A stretch of DNA of 64,000 nt from positions 1-64,000 of the forward strand of contig NZ_JAFKFX010000029.1 of NCBI RefSeq assembly GCF_017308075.1. Reading direction: 5' to 3'. A program made the translations under genes and the position numbers. The notes under the pieces were generated by a model that did no database searches, was not told the origin of the DNA, and saw only the letters and a program-made list of their open reading frames with translations. Source of the stretch: Allobosea sp. (lineage in GTDB: Bacteria; Pseudomonadota; Alphaproteobacteria; Rhizobiales; Beijerinckiaceae). How positions within the stretch are numbered: position 1 is the first letter of the stretch; each line of letters begins with the position of its first letter. Positions 17,003 to 25,941 of this stretch are shown piece after piece.

Positions 17003-18013
17003 ATGAAGACACTCTTCAAATCACTGATGACCGGAGCCATGGCCTCGCTCGCCTTGGGAGCGGCGGCTTTCGCGCAGACTCCGGCCCATGAGGGCAAGCT
17101 CGTCGTCTATGCCTCCCACCCGTCCGAAATGGTCGACCATTTCACCAAGATGTTCGGCGACAAATACGGCATTCGCGTCACGACCGTGAAGGCTGGCACC
17201 GGCGAGCTGCTGAACCGCATCCGCGCCGAGCGCAACCGCCCGGCCGCCGACGTCATGTGGGGTGGCTTCTCCGATACCGGCGCCTCAGCGCCCGATCTCT
17301 TCGACAAGTACAGCTCGCCCGAGCTCGCCAAGGTCGAGCCCAAAATGCTCGATGCCAACGGCTACAACACGCCGTTCGCCGCCAGCACCATGGTGATGAT
17401 GTACAATAAGAGCCAGGTGAAGCCGGACCAGGCGCCCAAAACCTGGGCCGATCTCGCCAAGCCGGAATGGAAGGGCAAGATCGTCCATGCCGACCCGTCG
17501 AAGTCGAGCTCGGCGCTGGCCGCGCTCAACACCTGGCTGCTGATCTACGGCCGCGACGACAAGGGCTGGACGATGGTCGAGAACATGACCAAGAACATGA
17601 ACATCATCCTCAAATCGAGCCTGGTGTTCCAGCAGGTCGGCCGCGGCGAATACCCGATCGGCGTCACCTATGAGGAAGCTGCGATCAACTACGTCCTCGC
17701 CGGTACCGCCGGCATCGTCTACCCCGCCGACGGCACGCTGCTGGAGCCGGAGGGCATGTTCATCGTCAAGGGTGCGCCGAACCCGCAGGCCTCGAAGCTG
17801 TTCGCCGACTTCCTGCTCTCCGAGGAGGCTCAGAAGGAACTCACCGCGAAGTTCCCGGGCCGCCGGCCGACCCGCCAGGGCGTCCAGACCCATCCAGAGA
17901 TGAAGCCGGCAGGCGAGCTCAAGCTGATCGACTACGATGCGAAATGGGCCGCCACCAGCCGGGCCGAAGTGCTCGACAGGATGCAGAAGATCATCGTCAA
18001 GACGCAGCAGTAG
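17003..18013 (+). CDS. ABC transporter substrate-binding protein, AfuA/FbpA type
   Basis: This 336-residue periplasmic protein has a signal peptide at 1-24 (MKTLFKSLMTGAMASLALGAAAFA) and a mature start QTPAHEGKLVVYASHPSEMVDHFTKMFGDKYGI. The KLVVYA and GELLNRIRAERNRPAADVMWGG blocks are typical of the Fe(3+)/phosphosugar-binding AfuA group. The AfuABC branch is known to include hexose-phosphate importers, and this gene follows rhaDI by 78 bp. A carbohydrate ligand is therefore more likely than iron (inference). GGAGGG upstream supports the start. Confidence 0.88.
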   Translation: MKTLFKSLMTGAMASLALGAAAFAQTPAHEGKLVVYASHPSEMVDHFTKMFGDKYGIRVTTVKAGTGELLNRIRAERNRPAADVMWGGFSDTGASAPDLFDKYSSPELAKVEPKMLDANGYNTPFAASTMVMMYNKSQVKPDQAPKTWADLAKPEWKGKIVHADPSKSSSALAALNTWLLIYGRDDKGWTMVENMTKNMNIILKSSLVFQQVGRGEYPIGVTYEEAAINYVLAGTAGIVYPADGTLLEPEGMFIVKGAPNPQASKLFADFLLSEEAQKELTAKFPGRRPTRQGVQTHPEMKPAGELKLIDYDAKWAATSRAEVLDRMQKIIVKTQQ

Positions 18014-18096
18014 GCGCTCCCGCCGAGCCGATCGCGGGCGAGAGCACGACCTCTCGCCCGTCCCTCCGTGACAAGCGCGACCGACCGGATTTCCAG

Positions 18097-19179
18097 ATGG
18101 CCTCCACTTCCGTCCATATCGATCAGGTGACGAAACGCTATGGCGATTCCATCGCCGTCGACGGCGTCTCCCTCGATATCGCCAAGGGCGAGTTCTTCAC
18201 CCTGCTCGGCTCGTCCGGCTGCGGGAAGACGACGCTGCTGCGCATTATCGCCGGCTTTCTGAAGCAGACGAGCGGACGCATCCTGTTCGGCAACAGCTGC
18301 ATCGACGATCTGGCGCCGCAGCACCGCAATACGGGCATGGTGTTCCAGAGCTACGCGATCTTTCCGCATCTCAGCGTCGTCGACAACATCGCCTACGGCT
18401 TACGGGCCCGCGGCCTGAAGGCCGCCGAGGTCAAGCAGAAGGTCGACACCTATCTGGCGCTGACCCGTCTCTCCCATCTCGGCCACCGCAAGCCCCGCGA
18501 ACTCTCCGGCGGACAGCAGCAGCGCGTCGTGCTCGCACGCGCCATGGTGATCGAGCCCGACGTGCTGCTCATGGACGAACCGCTCTCCAATCTCGACACC
18601 GAGATGCGCATGCATCTGCGCACCGAGATCCGCGCGCTGCAGCGCAAGATCGGCGTGACCACGATCTATGTCACGCATGATCAGGAGGAAGCCCTGCTGA
18701 TGTCGGATCGGATCGCGGTGATGCGCGGCGGCCGACTGGAGCAGGTCGCCAGCCCGCACGACATCTACAACAAGCCGAGCACGCGCTTCGTTGCGAGCTT
18801 CATCGGCGAGAACAATTTCCTGCCGGCGGTCCATCGCGGCAATGCCGAGGCCGGTTTCGTCCGGATCGAGCTGCCGGGCGGCCAGTTCACGGCGAAGCTG
18901 CGCGGCGAGCTGCCGCAAGGCGCCCTCGAAGCCGCCTTCCGCCCGCAGGACATCGAATTGCGCCCGCTCGACGGCGATGGTGACGGGCTCGTCGGGACGC
19001 TGACCGACATTCAGTTCCTCGGCGGGACCGTGCGCTATGCCATCGATCTCGGTGGTGGCCATCTCGTCCAGGTCGCGGGGGCGAGCCGGACCGGCGTCAT
19101 GCTCCCCGAGATCGGAACCCGGCACCGCCTCGGCCTGTCGCCAGCTGCCATCGCCCTGTTCGCGCCCGAGGCTGCCTGA
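18097..19179 (+). CDS. ABC transporter ATP-binding protein, AfuC/FbpC type
   Basis: This 360-residue ATPase has Walker A GSSGCGKTT near residue 40, signature LSGGQQQR near 137, Walker B VLLMDEPLSNLD near 155 and H-loop YVTHDQEEA. The C-terminal TOBE-like domain reads ENNFLPAVHRGNAEAGFVRIELPGG ... FRPQDIELRPL. The ATG at 18097 starts at the family N-terminus; a longer frame that begins inside the binding-protein gene was rejected. It overlaps the permease start by one base (TGATG). Confidence 0.92.
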   Translation: MASTSVHIDQVTKRYGDSIAVDGVSLDIAKGEFFTLLGSSGCGKTTLLRIIAGFLKQTSGRILFGNSCIDDLAPQHRNTGMVFQSYAIFPHLSVVDNIAYGLRARGLKAAEVKQKVDTYLALTRLSHLGHRKPRELSGGQQQRVVLARAMVIEPDVLLMDEPLSNLDTEMRMHLRTEIRALQRKIGVTTIYVTHDQEEALLMSDRIAVMRGGRLEQVASPHDIYNKPSTRFVASFIGENNFLPAVHRGNAEAGFVRIELPGGQFTAKLRGELPQGALEAAFRPQDIELRPLDGDGDGLVGTLTDIQFLGGTVRYAIDLGGGHLVQVAGASRTGVMLPEIGTRHRLGLSPAAIALFAPEAA

Positions 19180-20873
19180 TGAGCGCCGTCACCGACACGG
19201 AGACCCCGCTGCGGCGCGGCGGCGGGCTCGCCCGTCATTTCGGCTTCTGGCCGGTGGTCACGGCCATCGTCCTCGTCCTCATCGTCGGGCTCCTGCTGGT
19301 GCCCGTCGCGAACATCGTCGGCGTCAGCCTCTCGGCCGGGGCCAAGACCGGCAGCATCTTCGAGAACTACGTCAACTTCTTCTCCGAACGCTTCTACTAC
19401 CAGACGCTGATCAACAGCTTCTGGGTCAGCATCTGGGCGATGATCTTCGCCGTCTGCCTCGGCGTTCCTGCCGCCTATTTCGTCAATCGCTACGAGATCT
19501 GGGGACGCGGCTTCGTGCGCGCCGCCGTCGTCCTGACTTTCGTCTCCCCACCCTTCATCGGTTCCTATTCCTGGGTCGTCCTGTTCGGGCGCAGCGGCGT
19601 CCTGACCCAGTTCTTCAATTCGATCGGCGTCTCGCTGCCCTCGATCTACGGGGCCTCGGGGATCATCTTCGTCTTCACGCTGCAGTTCTTCCCCTTCGTC
19701 TTCCTGCTCGTCTCCTCGGGCCTGAAGTCGATCGACCAGAGCGTCGAGGATGCCGCCCGCAATCTCGGCTCCAGCGAGTTCCGCACCTTCCGTACCGCGA
19801 TCGCCCCCTTGCTGGTGCCCTCGATCACCACGAGCGCCCTGCTGGTCTTCATCGCCTCCTTCACCGATCTCGGCACGCCGATCATTCTCGGCGAACGCTT
19901 CCGGGTCCTGCCCGTCCTGATCTATGGCGAGTTCGTCAACGAGTTCGGTGGCCGCCCGGTCCTTGCAAGCGCGCTCTCGGTGCTGCTCCTGTCGGTCACA
20001 ACGGGGGCGCTCCTGCTGCAACGCTGGCTTTCGGCGCGGTTTTCCTACGCGACCTCGGCGATCCGCCCGCTGCAGGTCCAGGAACAGCCGCTGGGCAAGC
20101 GCATCGCCGCGACGGCCTTCGTCTTCCTGCTGATCGGCTTCGCGCTCCTGCCGCTGGTGAACATCGTCGTCTCGTCATTCCTGCAGTCGAACGGGCCGGT
20201 CCTGGTCGCGAGCTTCACGCTCGACAATTACGCGCGCATCCTCGATCGGATCACGCTGCCGCTCTGGAACACGCTGTTCTACACCACGGTCGCGACGATG
20301 CTCTGCGCGATCATCGGGACGGCGATCGCCTACATCATCGTGCGCCGGCCGGGGCCGGTTTCGAGCCTGCTCGATACCGTGGTGATGTTCTCCTATGCGG
20401 TTCCGGGGATCGTGCTGGGCGTCGGCCTGGTCGTGACCTATCACGAACCGCCCTTCGCCCTGACCGGCACCGCGGCCATCATCATCTTGGCCTATTTCAT
20501 CCGCCGGCTGCCCTTCTCGGTCCGGTCCTCGGTCAGCATGCTGCAGCAGATCTCGCGCGATACCGAGGATGCCTCGATCAATCTCGGTGCGGGGCCGGGG
20601 CGAACCTTCGCCAAGATCACCGTGCCCTTGCTGGCGACGGCGATCCTTTCGGGCGCGCTGCTGACCTGGTCGAATACCATCCGCGAACTCAGTGCGACGC
20701 TGATCCTGCAGTCGGGAACGACGACGACGGTCGCGATCGAGATCTTCAACGAGGTCGTGAACGGCAATTTCGGCCTCGCATCGGCGCTGGGCACGGTGCT
20801 CATCCTGCTGACCTTCCTGCCGCTGGTCGTGCTGTTCACGCTGCTCGGCAAGAAGGAGGAGGCCCTTGTCTGA
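19179..20873 (+). CDS. ABC transporter permease, fused two-domain (AfuB/FbpB type)
   Basis: This 564-residue inner-membrane protein carries two permease domains in tandem, so one chain replaces two subunits. EAA loops occur in the first half (ARNLGSSEFRTFRTAIAPLLVPSI) and in the second (SINLGAGPGRTFAKITVPLLATAI). About 12 transmembrane segments are visible. The fused arrangement is usual for the FbpB/AfuB family. It closes the likely operon beginning at rhaD or at the binding protein. Confidence 0.92.
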   Translation: MSAVTDTETPLRRGGGLARHFGFWPVVTAIVLVLIVGLLLVPVANIVGVSLSAGAKTGSIFENYVNFFSERFYYQTLINSFWVSIWAMIFAVCLGVPAAYFVNRYEIWGRGFVRAAVVLTFVSPPFIGSYSWVVLFGRSGVLTQFFNSIGVSLPSIYGASGIIFVFTLQFFPFVFLLVSSGLKSIDQSVEDAARNLGSSEFRTFRTAIAPLLVPSITTSALLVFIASFTDLGTPIILGERFRVLPVLIYGEFVNEFGGRPVLASALSVLLLSVTTGALLLQRWLSARFSYATSAIRPLQVQEQPLGKRIAATAFVFLLIGFALLPLVNIVVSSFLQSNGPVLVASFTLDNYARILDRITLPLWNTLFYTTVATMLCAIIGTAIAYIIVRRPGPVSSLLDTVVMFSYAVPGIVLGVGLVVTYHEPPFALTGTAAIIILAYFIRRLPFSVRSSVSMLQQISRDTEDASINLGAGPGRTFAKITVPLLATAILSGALLTWSNTIRELSATLILQSGTTTTVAIEIFNEVVNGNFGLASALGTVLILLTFLPLVVLFTLLGKKEEALV

Positions 20874-20982
20874 GGCATGGCCCGAGATCGGGTAAGGAGC
20901 CAGTACCAGCCCCTGACGCACAGCGAGCGTTCGATGATGGGTTGGGCGCCAGAAGCTCAGCTGCTCCTGGCACCCAGGACGC

Positions 20983-22167
20983 CTACCGACCAGTTTGCGT
21001 ACCGAGCCGCAGCCTATCGCTTCGCGCAGCGTGTCCCATGCTGATGATGACCGCCACCAGACCGGCTGCCGAGGTCAGGGCCCCGGCCAGCGCGACCATC
21101 GGATAACCAAGCCCGGCGGCAATGACGCCGCCTCCAAGCGCAGCTCCAAATGCGTTGCCGAGGTTGAAGGCACCGATGTTCACGGCCGATGCGAGGTTCG
21201 GCGCGTCGGAGGCCGCCGACATCACCCGCACCTGCAGCGGTGGGACCAGCGCGAAGCTCGCGATACTCCAAAGGAAGATCAGCACGGCACTCACAGCCGC
21301 ATGCCCCATCAGGATCGCGAAACCGACGAGAACGGCCGATAGCGACGCCAGCGTCACGATCAGCGTCCGGTCGACCGAACGGTCGGCGAAGCGGCCGCCC
21401 AGCCAATTGCCGATGGTGAGGCCCACGCCATAGGTGAACAGCATCGCCGTCACGAAGGCGGACGAGGCCTGCGTCGCCTCCTGCAGGATCGGAGCGATAT
21501 AGGTGAAGACGGTGAACATGGCGCTCGACGCGATCACCGTCAGGGCCAGAGCGCCGAGCACGGCACCGCGTGTCAGCGCGCGCAACTCCGCCATTGCCTT
21601 CGCGTTCTTCGGTGCCGGCAGCGGCGGCAGGGTCAGCCGTAGCGCCGCCATGGTCGCCACGCCCAGTGCCGCGATACCCCAGAATGCCGCACGCCAGCCG
21701 AGATGCTCACCGGCCCAGCTGGCTAGCGGCACGCCGACGACATTGGCAATGGTCAGGCCCATGAACATTGCCGCTACCGCGCCCGCCTGCCGCTGCGGCG
21801 GGACAAGCCCGGCCGCGACGATCGAGCCCACGCCGAAGAAGGCGCCGTGGTTGAAGGAGGTCAGGATGCGCGCGGCCAGCAGCATCCCGTAGCTGTCCGA
21901 GACGCCTGCGAGCAAATTGCCGGCCGTGAAGATGCCGGCAAGGCCGATCAGGAGTGTGCGACGCGGCACGCGGCCCGTCGTCAGGGTCATCAGCGGGGCG
22001 CCGATCATCACGCCCAGCGCATAGGCGCTGATCAGCAGCCCCGCGCTGGGGATCGAAACGCCCAGATCGTTGGCGATGACGGGGAGCAGCCCCATCGGTG
22101 CAAACTCGGTGACGCCGATGCCGAAGGCGCCTACCGACAGCGCGATCAAGCCGGGATTGAGGTTCAT
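20983..22167 (-). CDS. Major facilitator superfamily transporter (AraJ-like efflux permease)
   Basis: This 394-residue protein has about 12 transmembrane segments and the DHA1/AraJ hallmark N-terminus (LIALSVGAFGIGVTEFAPMGLLPVIANDLGVS). The motif A-like loop after TM2 reads APLMTLTTGRVPRRTLL. Such proteins export sugars or small toxic molecules by proton antiport. It starts 9 bp after the aldo-keto reductase stop, so the two are probably co-transcribed. Its 3' end converges with the AfuB-type permease across a 109-bp gap with no strong terminator. Confidence 0.9.
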   Translation of the reverse strand: MNLNPGLIALSVGAFGIGVTEFAPMGLLPVIANDLGVSIPSAGLLISAYALGVMIGAPLMTLTTGRVPRRTLLIGLAGIFTAGNLLAGVSDSYGMLLAARILTSFNHGAFFGVGSIVAAGLVPPQRQAGAVAAMFMGLTIANVVGVPLASWAGEHLGWRAAFWGIAALGVATMAALRLTLPPLPAPKNAKAMAELRALTRGAVLGALALTVIASSAMFTVFTYIAPILQEATQASSAFVTAMLFTYGVGLTIGNWLGGRFADRSVDRTLIVTLASLSAVLVGFAILMGHAAVSAVLIFLWSIASFALVPPLQVRVMSAASDAPNLASAVNIGAFNLGNAFGAALGGGVIAAGLGYPMVALAGALTSAAGLVAVIISMGHAARSDRLRLGTQTGR

Positions 22168-22176
22168 GGCGACACC

Positions 22177-23211
22177 TCAGACAGCGCGCGGCGCCAGGCG
22201 GGCGAAGCCCTCCTGCTGCCGATAGGGCGTGTGAGGATAGGGTGGGAGCACCTCGCTCGCGGCATCGAGCGCCGCGACCTGATCGGCGGTCAGCGACCAG
22301 CCGATGGCGCCGAGATTCTGGCGCAATTGCTCTTCGTTGCGCGCGCCGATGATCACCGACGCGACGGTCGGACGCTGGAGAAGCCAGTTCAGTGCGATCT
22401 GCGGCACTGTGCGGCCGGTCTCGTCGGCGACGGCCTCGATTGCGTCGATGACGCGATAGAGAAGCTCGGTCTCGACGGGCGGAGCGAACTGCTCGGTTTC
22501 GTGCAGGCGACTGCCTTCGGGCACCGGCCGGTCGCGGCCGATCCTGCCCGTCAGGCGTCCCCACCCTAGCGGGCTCCAGACCAGCGCTCCGATGCCCTGG
22601 TCGAGGCCGAGCGGCATCAACTCGGTCTCATAGGCGCGTCCGATCAGCGAGTAATAGACCTGATGCGCGACGAGGCGCGGCCAGCCATGGCGATCGGCGA
22701 CGGCCTGCGCCTTCATCAACTGCCATCCGGGGTAGTTTGAGACACCGGCATAGCGCAGCTTGCCATCGACGATCAGCCGGTCGAGCGTGCCCATCAGCTC
22801 CTCGACCGGCGTCGACGCATCGAAGGCGTGAAGCTGGAGCAGGTCGATATGGTCGGTGCCGAGGCGCTTCAGCGAGGCTTCGACCGCGCGGACGAGCCGC
22901 GACCGCGACGCGCCCCAGTCCTGGGGGCCGTCGCCCATCGGCAGTCCGGTCTTGGTCGAGATCAGGACGTCGCCGCGCCGGCCGCGCACCGCCTCTCCGA
23001 GGATTTCCTCCGAGGCGCCGTTTGAATAGACGTCCGCGGTGTCGAACAGCGTGACGCCGGCCTCCAAGCAGATGTCGATCAGCCGCCGCGCCTCGCGGCT
23101 GTCGCTCTGTCCCCAGGCGCTGAACAGCGGGCCTTTGCCGCCGAAGGTGCCCGTTCCGAAACTCAAGGCCGGAACGCGCAGCCCCGACGACCCCAGTTGA
23201 CGATAGTCCAT
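22177..23211 (-). CDS. Aldo/keto reductase
   Basis: This 344-residue NADPH-dependent reductase has the AKR barrel. The catalytic tetrad region is FDTADVYSNGASEEILGEAV (Asp and Tyr), ISTKTGL (Lys) and DLLQLHAFD (His). The cofactor pocket is in SVIIGARNEEQLRQNLGA. The start MDYRQLGSSGLRVPALSFGTGTFGG with GAGAGAG upstream was chosen over a longer Arg-rich extension. It is divergent from a LysR gene. Reduction of an aldehyde coupled to MFS efflux is a plausible role. Confidence 0.9.
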   Translation of the reverse strand: MDYRQLGSSGLRVPALSFGTGTFGGKGPLFSAWGQSDSREARRLIDICLEAGVTLFDTADVYSNGASEEILGEAVRGRRGDVLISTKTGLPMGDGPQDWGASRSRLVRAVEASLKRLGTDHIDLLQLHAFDASTPVEELMGTLDRLIVDGKLRYAGVSNYPGWQLMKAQAVADRHGWPRLVAHQVYYSLIGRAYETELMPLGLDQGIGALVWSPLGWGRLTGRIGRDRPVPEGSRLHETEQFAPPVETELLYRVIDAIEAVADETGRTVPQIALNWLLQRPTVASVIIGARNEEQLRQNLGAIGWSLTADQVAALDAASEVLPPYPHTPYRQQEGFARLAPRAV

Positions 23212-23298
23212 GGCTCTCTCTTCTGTTGCTATGTTGATGCACAGATAGAGGTGAGGCAGGCACGGGATTACCCGGGTTGACCGGCGAGGATATCTGCG

Positions 23299-24201
23299 AT
23301 GGACGCAAAGACACCACCGAGCGCCGATCGGGCGCATTCGTTGGCGATGTTCGTAGCCGTGGTCGAGCAGGGCAGTTTCTCGGCGGCGGCGCGACTGCTG
23401 GGCTTGAGTCCTTCAGCGGTGAGCCGGACAATCGACCGCATCGAGGCCCGGCTCGGCGTGCGGCTCCTGCTGCGCTCGACGCGAGCGCTCTCGATCACCG
23501 CCGAGGGACAGGCCTATCTGCAGGCAGCACGGCGGATTCTCGCCGATCTCGACGATGCCGAGCAGCAGATCGCCGATCAGGGCGCCCCGCGCGGCCGCCT
23601 GCGGGTCAGCGCCGCACTGTCGCATGGGCGGCTCTGCGTCGTGCCGCTGCTCGGCGAGTTTGCGGCGCTCTATCCGCATATCCTTGTCGACATCGCGCTG
23701 ACCGACACGCTGGTGGACATCGCCGCCGGCCAGGCCGATGTCGCGATCCGCTTCGGACCGCTCGCCGACAGCGCGCTGACGGCGCGCAAGCTGGGCGAGA
23801 CCCGGCGGGTCATCGTGGCCTCGCCCGATTATCTGTGCCGCTTCGGCACGCCGCAGGTGCCGGAGGACCTTCACCATCACAACTGCCTGAACTTCAACTT
23901 CCGCCGTGTCGAGCCGGTCTGGCCCTTCTCTCGTGCCGGCCGCGACTTCGCCCTGACGGTGAAAGGCAGCATCGAAGCCAATAATGGCGAGACACTGGGC
24001 CAACTCGCGGCGATCGGCGTCGGCATCGCCCGCGTGGGCGCTTTCAGCGTCGTGCAGGAGATCGCCGATGGGCGGCTGGTCCCGATCCTGGAGGAGTTCA
24101 ACCCGGGCGATGTGGAGGTGATCCACGCCGTGTTCGTCGGCGGCGCCACCACGCCAGCGCGCATCAGAGCCTTTGTCGACTTCATGGCGGGACGGCTATA
24201 G
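23299..24201 (+). CDS. LysR-family transcriptional regulator
   Basis: This 300-residue regulator has the DNA-binding domain at residues about 12-70 (LAMFVAVVEQGSFSAAARLLGLSPSAVSRTIDRIEARLGVRLLLRSTRALSITAEG) and an effector domain of the CrgA/DhfR-like class (LRVSAALSHGRLCVVPLLGEFAALYPHI). It is transcribed away from the aldo-keto reductase/MFS pair across an 87-bp gap, the normal layout for a LysR controlling its neighbour. A short palindrome (ACCCGGGT) lies in the gap. Confidence 0.92.
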   Translation: MDAKTPPSADRAHSLAMFVAVVEQGSFSAAARLLGLSPSAVSRTIDRIEARLGVRLLLRSTRALSITAEGQAYLQAARRILADLDDAEQQIADQGAPRGRLRVSAALSHGRLCVVPLLGEFAALYPHILVDIALTDTLVDIAAGQADVAIRFGPLADSALTARKLGETRRVIVASPDYLCRFGTPQVPEDLHHHNCLNFNFRRVEPVWPFSRAGRDFALTVKGSIEANNGETLGQLAAIGVGIARVGAFSVVQEIADGRLVPILEEFNPGDVEVIHAVFVGGATTPARIRAFVDFMAGRL

Positions 24202-24240
24202 CGAGCCATGCCCACATGCGAACAGCCGGCGGCACGCAGG

Positions 24241-24275
24241 ACCCCCGTGACCGGCATCGCACCGGTCACGGGGGT
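24241..24275 (+). terminator. Strong hairpin after the LysR gene
   Basis: ACCCCCGTGACCGG (24241-24254) pairs perfectly with CCGGTCACGGGGGT (24262-24275) across a 7-nt loop, about 40 nt after the LysR stop. There is no U-tract after it, so it is either a factor-assisted terminator or an mRNA-stabilising hairpin. Confidence 0.5.
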
Positions 24276-24357
24276 CGCATCGATCTGTAGGCTCAGCACG
24301 CTACCCTCGCAACAAGGGGCGGGGCCGATGCCCGGCTTCAGAAGCCGCTGCGCGACC

Positions 24358-24384
24358 CGACCGGATTGTCGAGCAATCCGGTCG
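24358..24384 (-). terminator. Hairpin at the 3' end of the 24394 gene
   Basis: CGACCGGATTG (24358-24368) pairs with CAATCCGGTCG (24374-24384) across TCGAG, 10 bp beyond the stop of the minus-strand gene. The lack of a T-run makes the terminator call moderate. Together with the hairpin at 24241 it separates two convergent units. Confidence 0.45.
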
Positions 24385-24393
24385 CTGCGCGTG

Positions 24394-24975
24394 TCAGCGC
24401 TGGCCGTCGCCGACGCTGACCTTCTCCTTGAGCAGGCCGCCAAGGCGCGAATGGACGCGCCCGCCGGTGCCCATGACGAGCGAGAACAGGATCTCGCGCG
24501 GCTTCGGCGCGTCCTGGATACCGATCTCGATGCTGTTGAAGTGGCTGCGCACGTAGGAAGCGTGGATATAGTGCACCGGCACCATCATGCGATAGCCGGC
24601 CGAGGCCACGGCCTTGACGGCCGGAACCATCGCCTTGGGCTCGCCGAGGACGGTGCGCATCGCCCAGCCGCCGGCCTCGTGCCAGACCGCGCCATGCTCC
24701 ATCTCGCCATCGATGCCGACGATCGCGGCCTTGCTGTAGACCTCGATGTTCTCCTTGCCACCCAGCGTCTCGACGAGCTCGGTCGCCAGCAAGGTGCCGA
24801 GCGAGCGCAGTTCGGCCATGAAGGGCATGAGATCCGGCTCATAGCGGCCGGCATAGGGGTTGGCGATCACCGCGCTCGCGGCGGCGAGCTTGAGCGGCTT
24901 CTCCGGGGCCGGCCCGCCCTCGTGATAGATCGTCTCGACGATCAGGCTGCGCTTGCGAATGGCGATGAGCGACAT
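24394..24975 (-). CDS. Amino acid synthesis (AA_synth) family protein
   Basis: This 193-residue protein matches the AA_synth family by its start (MSLIAIRKRSLIVETIYHEGGPAPEKPLKLAAASAVIANPYAGRY) and the blocks EVYSKAAIVGIDGEMEHGAVWHEAGGW and AGYRMMVPVHYIHASYVRSHFNSIEIGIQDAP. The biochemical role of the family is not established. It recurs beside LIV-type transporters and amidases in Rhizobiales, as here. It is the last gene of the unit running from livM at 29287. Confidence 0.8.
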   Translation of the reverse strand: MSLIAIRKRSLIVETIYHEGGPAPEKPLKLAAASAVIANPYAGRYEPDLMPFMAELRSLGTLLATELVETLGGKENIEVYSKAAIVGIDGEMEHGAVWHEAGGWAMRTVLGEPKAMVPAVKAVASAGYRMMVPVHYIHASYVRSHFNSIEIGIQDAPKPREILFSLVMGTGGRVHSRLGGLLKEKVSVGDGQR

Positions 24976-25008
24976 GGTCTATCTCCGATTGGCGTCGTGC
25001 GGTACGTT

Positions 25009-25923
25009 TCAGGAGCGGGTCGCGGCGCTTCGCCGTGCGACATGCCGGTAGATGCTGGTATTGTCAGCGCCCGGCTCGGCCTCGTCGACAGCTTCTTTCC
25101 AGACGCTGTCACACAGCCGCAGCAGCCGCCCGTCGACGCCGGTGACGCCCTGCAGCTTAGCGGCGGTCGCGATGTCCTTGGCCTGCAGCGCGAGCGCGAA
25201 GCCGCCGGCGAAATCGCGCGGGATGATAAATTGCTTGAGCTTGGTCTCGCTGGCGACGTTGCGGCCGCTCGAGGCGTTCAGCACATCGGCGAAGATGCCG
25301 GGATCGAGTTCCATGCGCTCGGCGATCGCCAGCGCTTCCGAGACCGCGAGCAGCCCGGCGGCGTAGACGTAGTTGTTGAGCGCTTTCATCGCATGGGCGG
25401 AGCCGATGGCGCCGGTGCGGATCAATGTCGCGCCCATCCGCGCCAGGATCGGCTCGATGCGCGCGAAAGTCGCCTCGTCAGTGCCGGCCATGATCGCCAG
25501 CGTTCCCGCACGCGCCTTGGCGACAGCGCCGGAGACGGGGGCATCGACGAAGCCGATGCCCGCCGCTGCCAGGACCGGCGCCAGGCGGATGGTCTCGGTC
25601 GGGTCGGACGAGCCCATGTCGATGATGGTGCTGCCCCGCCGCAGGATCCGGACCAGGCCGGGCTCGCCGTCAGCACCCTCGATCACGCGCGAGGTGATCG
25701 CGCTGTTCGGCAACATGGTGATCACGACGTCGCAGCCGGCGAGATCCTCCAACCTGGTGCTCGTCGATAATGCGTTGCCGTATGAGGGCAGGCTCGTCAG
25801 GGCCTCAAGCGCCGCGGGTGCGCGGTCGAAGGCGATGACGGCGAGCCCGTCGCGGCTCGCCAGATTCTCGACCATCGGGCGTCCCATCATCCCGAGGCCG
25901 ATAAAACCGATCGTGGTGGTCAC
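25009..25923 (-). CDS. NAD(P)-dependent oxidoreductase, 3-hydroxyisobutyrate dehydrogenase family
   Basis: This 304-residue beta-hydroxyacid dehydrogenase has the Rossmann motif IGFIGLGMMGRPMVENLAS at the N-terminus and the substrate loop FVDAPVSGAVAKARAGTLAIMAG. The catalytic Lys region reads GSAHAMKALNNYVYAAGLLAVSEALA, followed by ASSGRN. Members oxidise 3-hydroxyisobutyrate, tartronate semialdehyde or similar 3-hydroxy acids. Its place between an AA_synth gene and livF suggests degradation of the compound imported by the adjacent transporter. Confidence 0.9.
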   Translation of the reverse strand: MTTTIGFIGLGMMGRPMVENLASRDGLAVIAFDRAPAALEALTSLPSYGNALSTSTRLEDLAGCDVVITMLPNSAITSRVIEGADGEPGLVRILRRGSTIIDMGSSDPTETIRLAPVLAAAGIGFVDAPVSGAVAKARAGTLAIMAGTDEATFARIEPILARMGATLIRTGAIGSAHAMKALNNYVYAAGLLAVSEALAIAERMELDPGIFADVLNASSGRNVASETKLKQFIIPRDFAGGFALALQAKDIATAAKLQGVTGVDGRLLRLCDSVWKEAVDEAEPGADNTSIYRHVARRSAATRS

Positions 25924-25941
25924 CTGTCACGCGCTCCCGGG

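Noticed and set aside
20930-20980. Hairpin-like sequence (GGGCGCCAG ... CTGGCACCC) between the AfuB-type permease and MFS genes
   Set aside because: The stem has several mismatches and no T-run; too weak to call a terminator.
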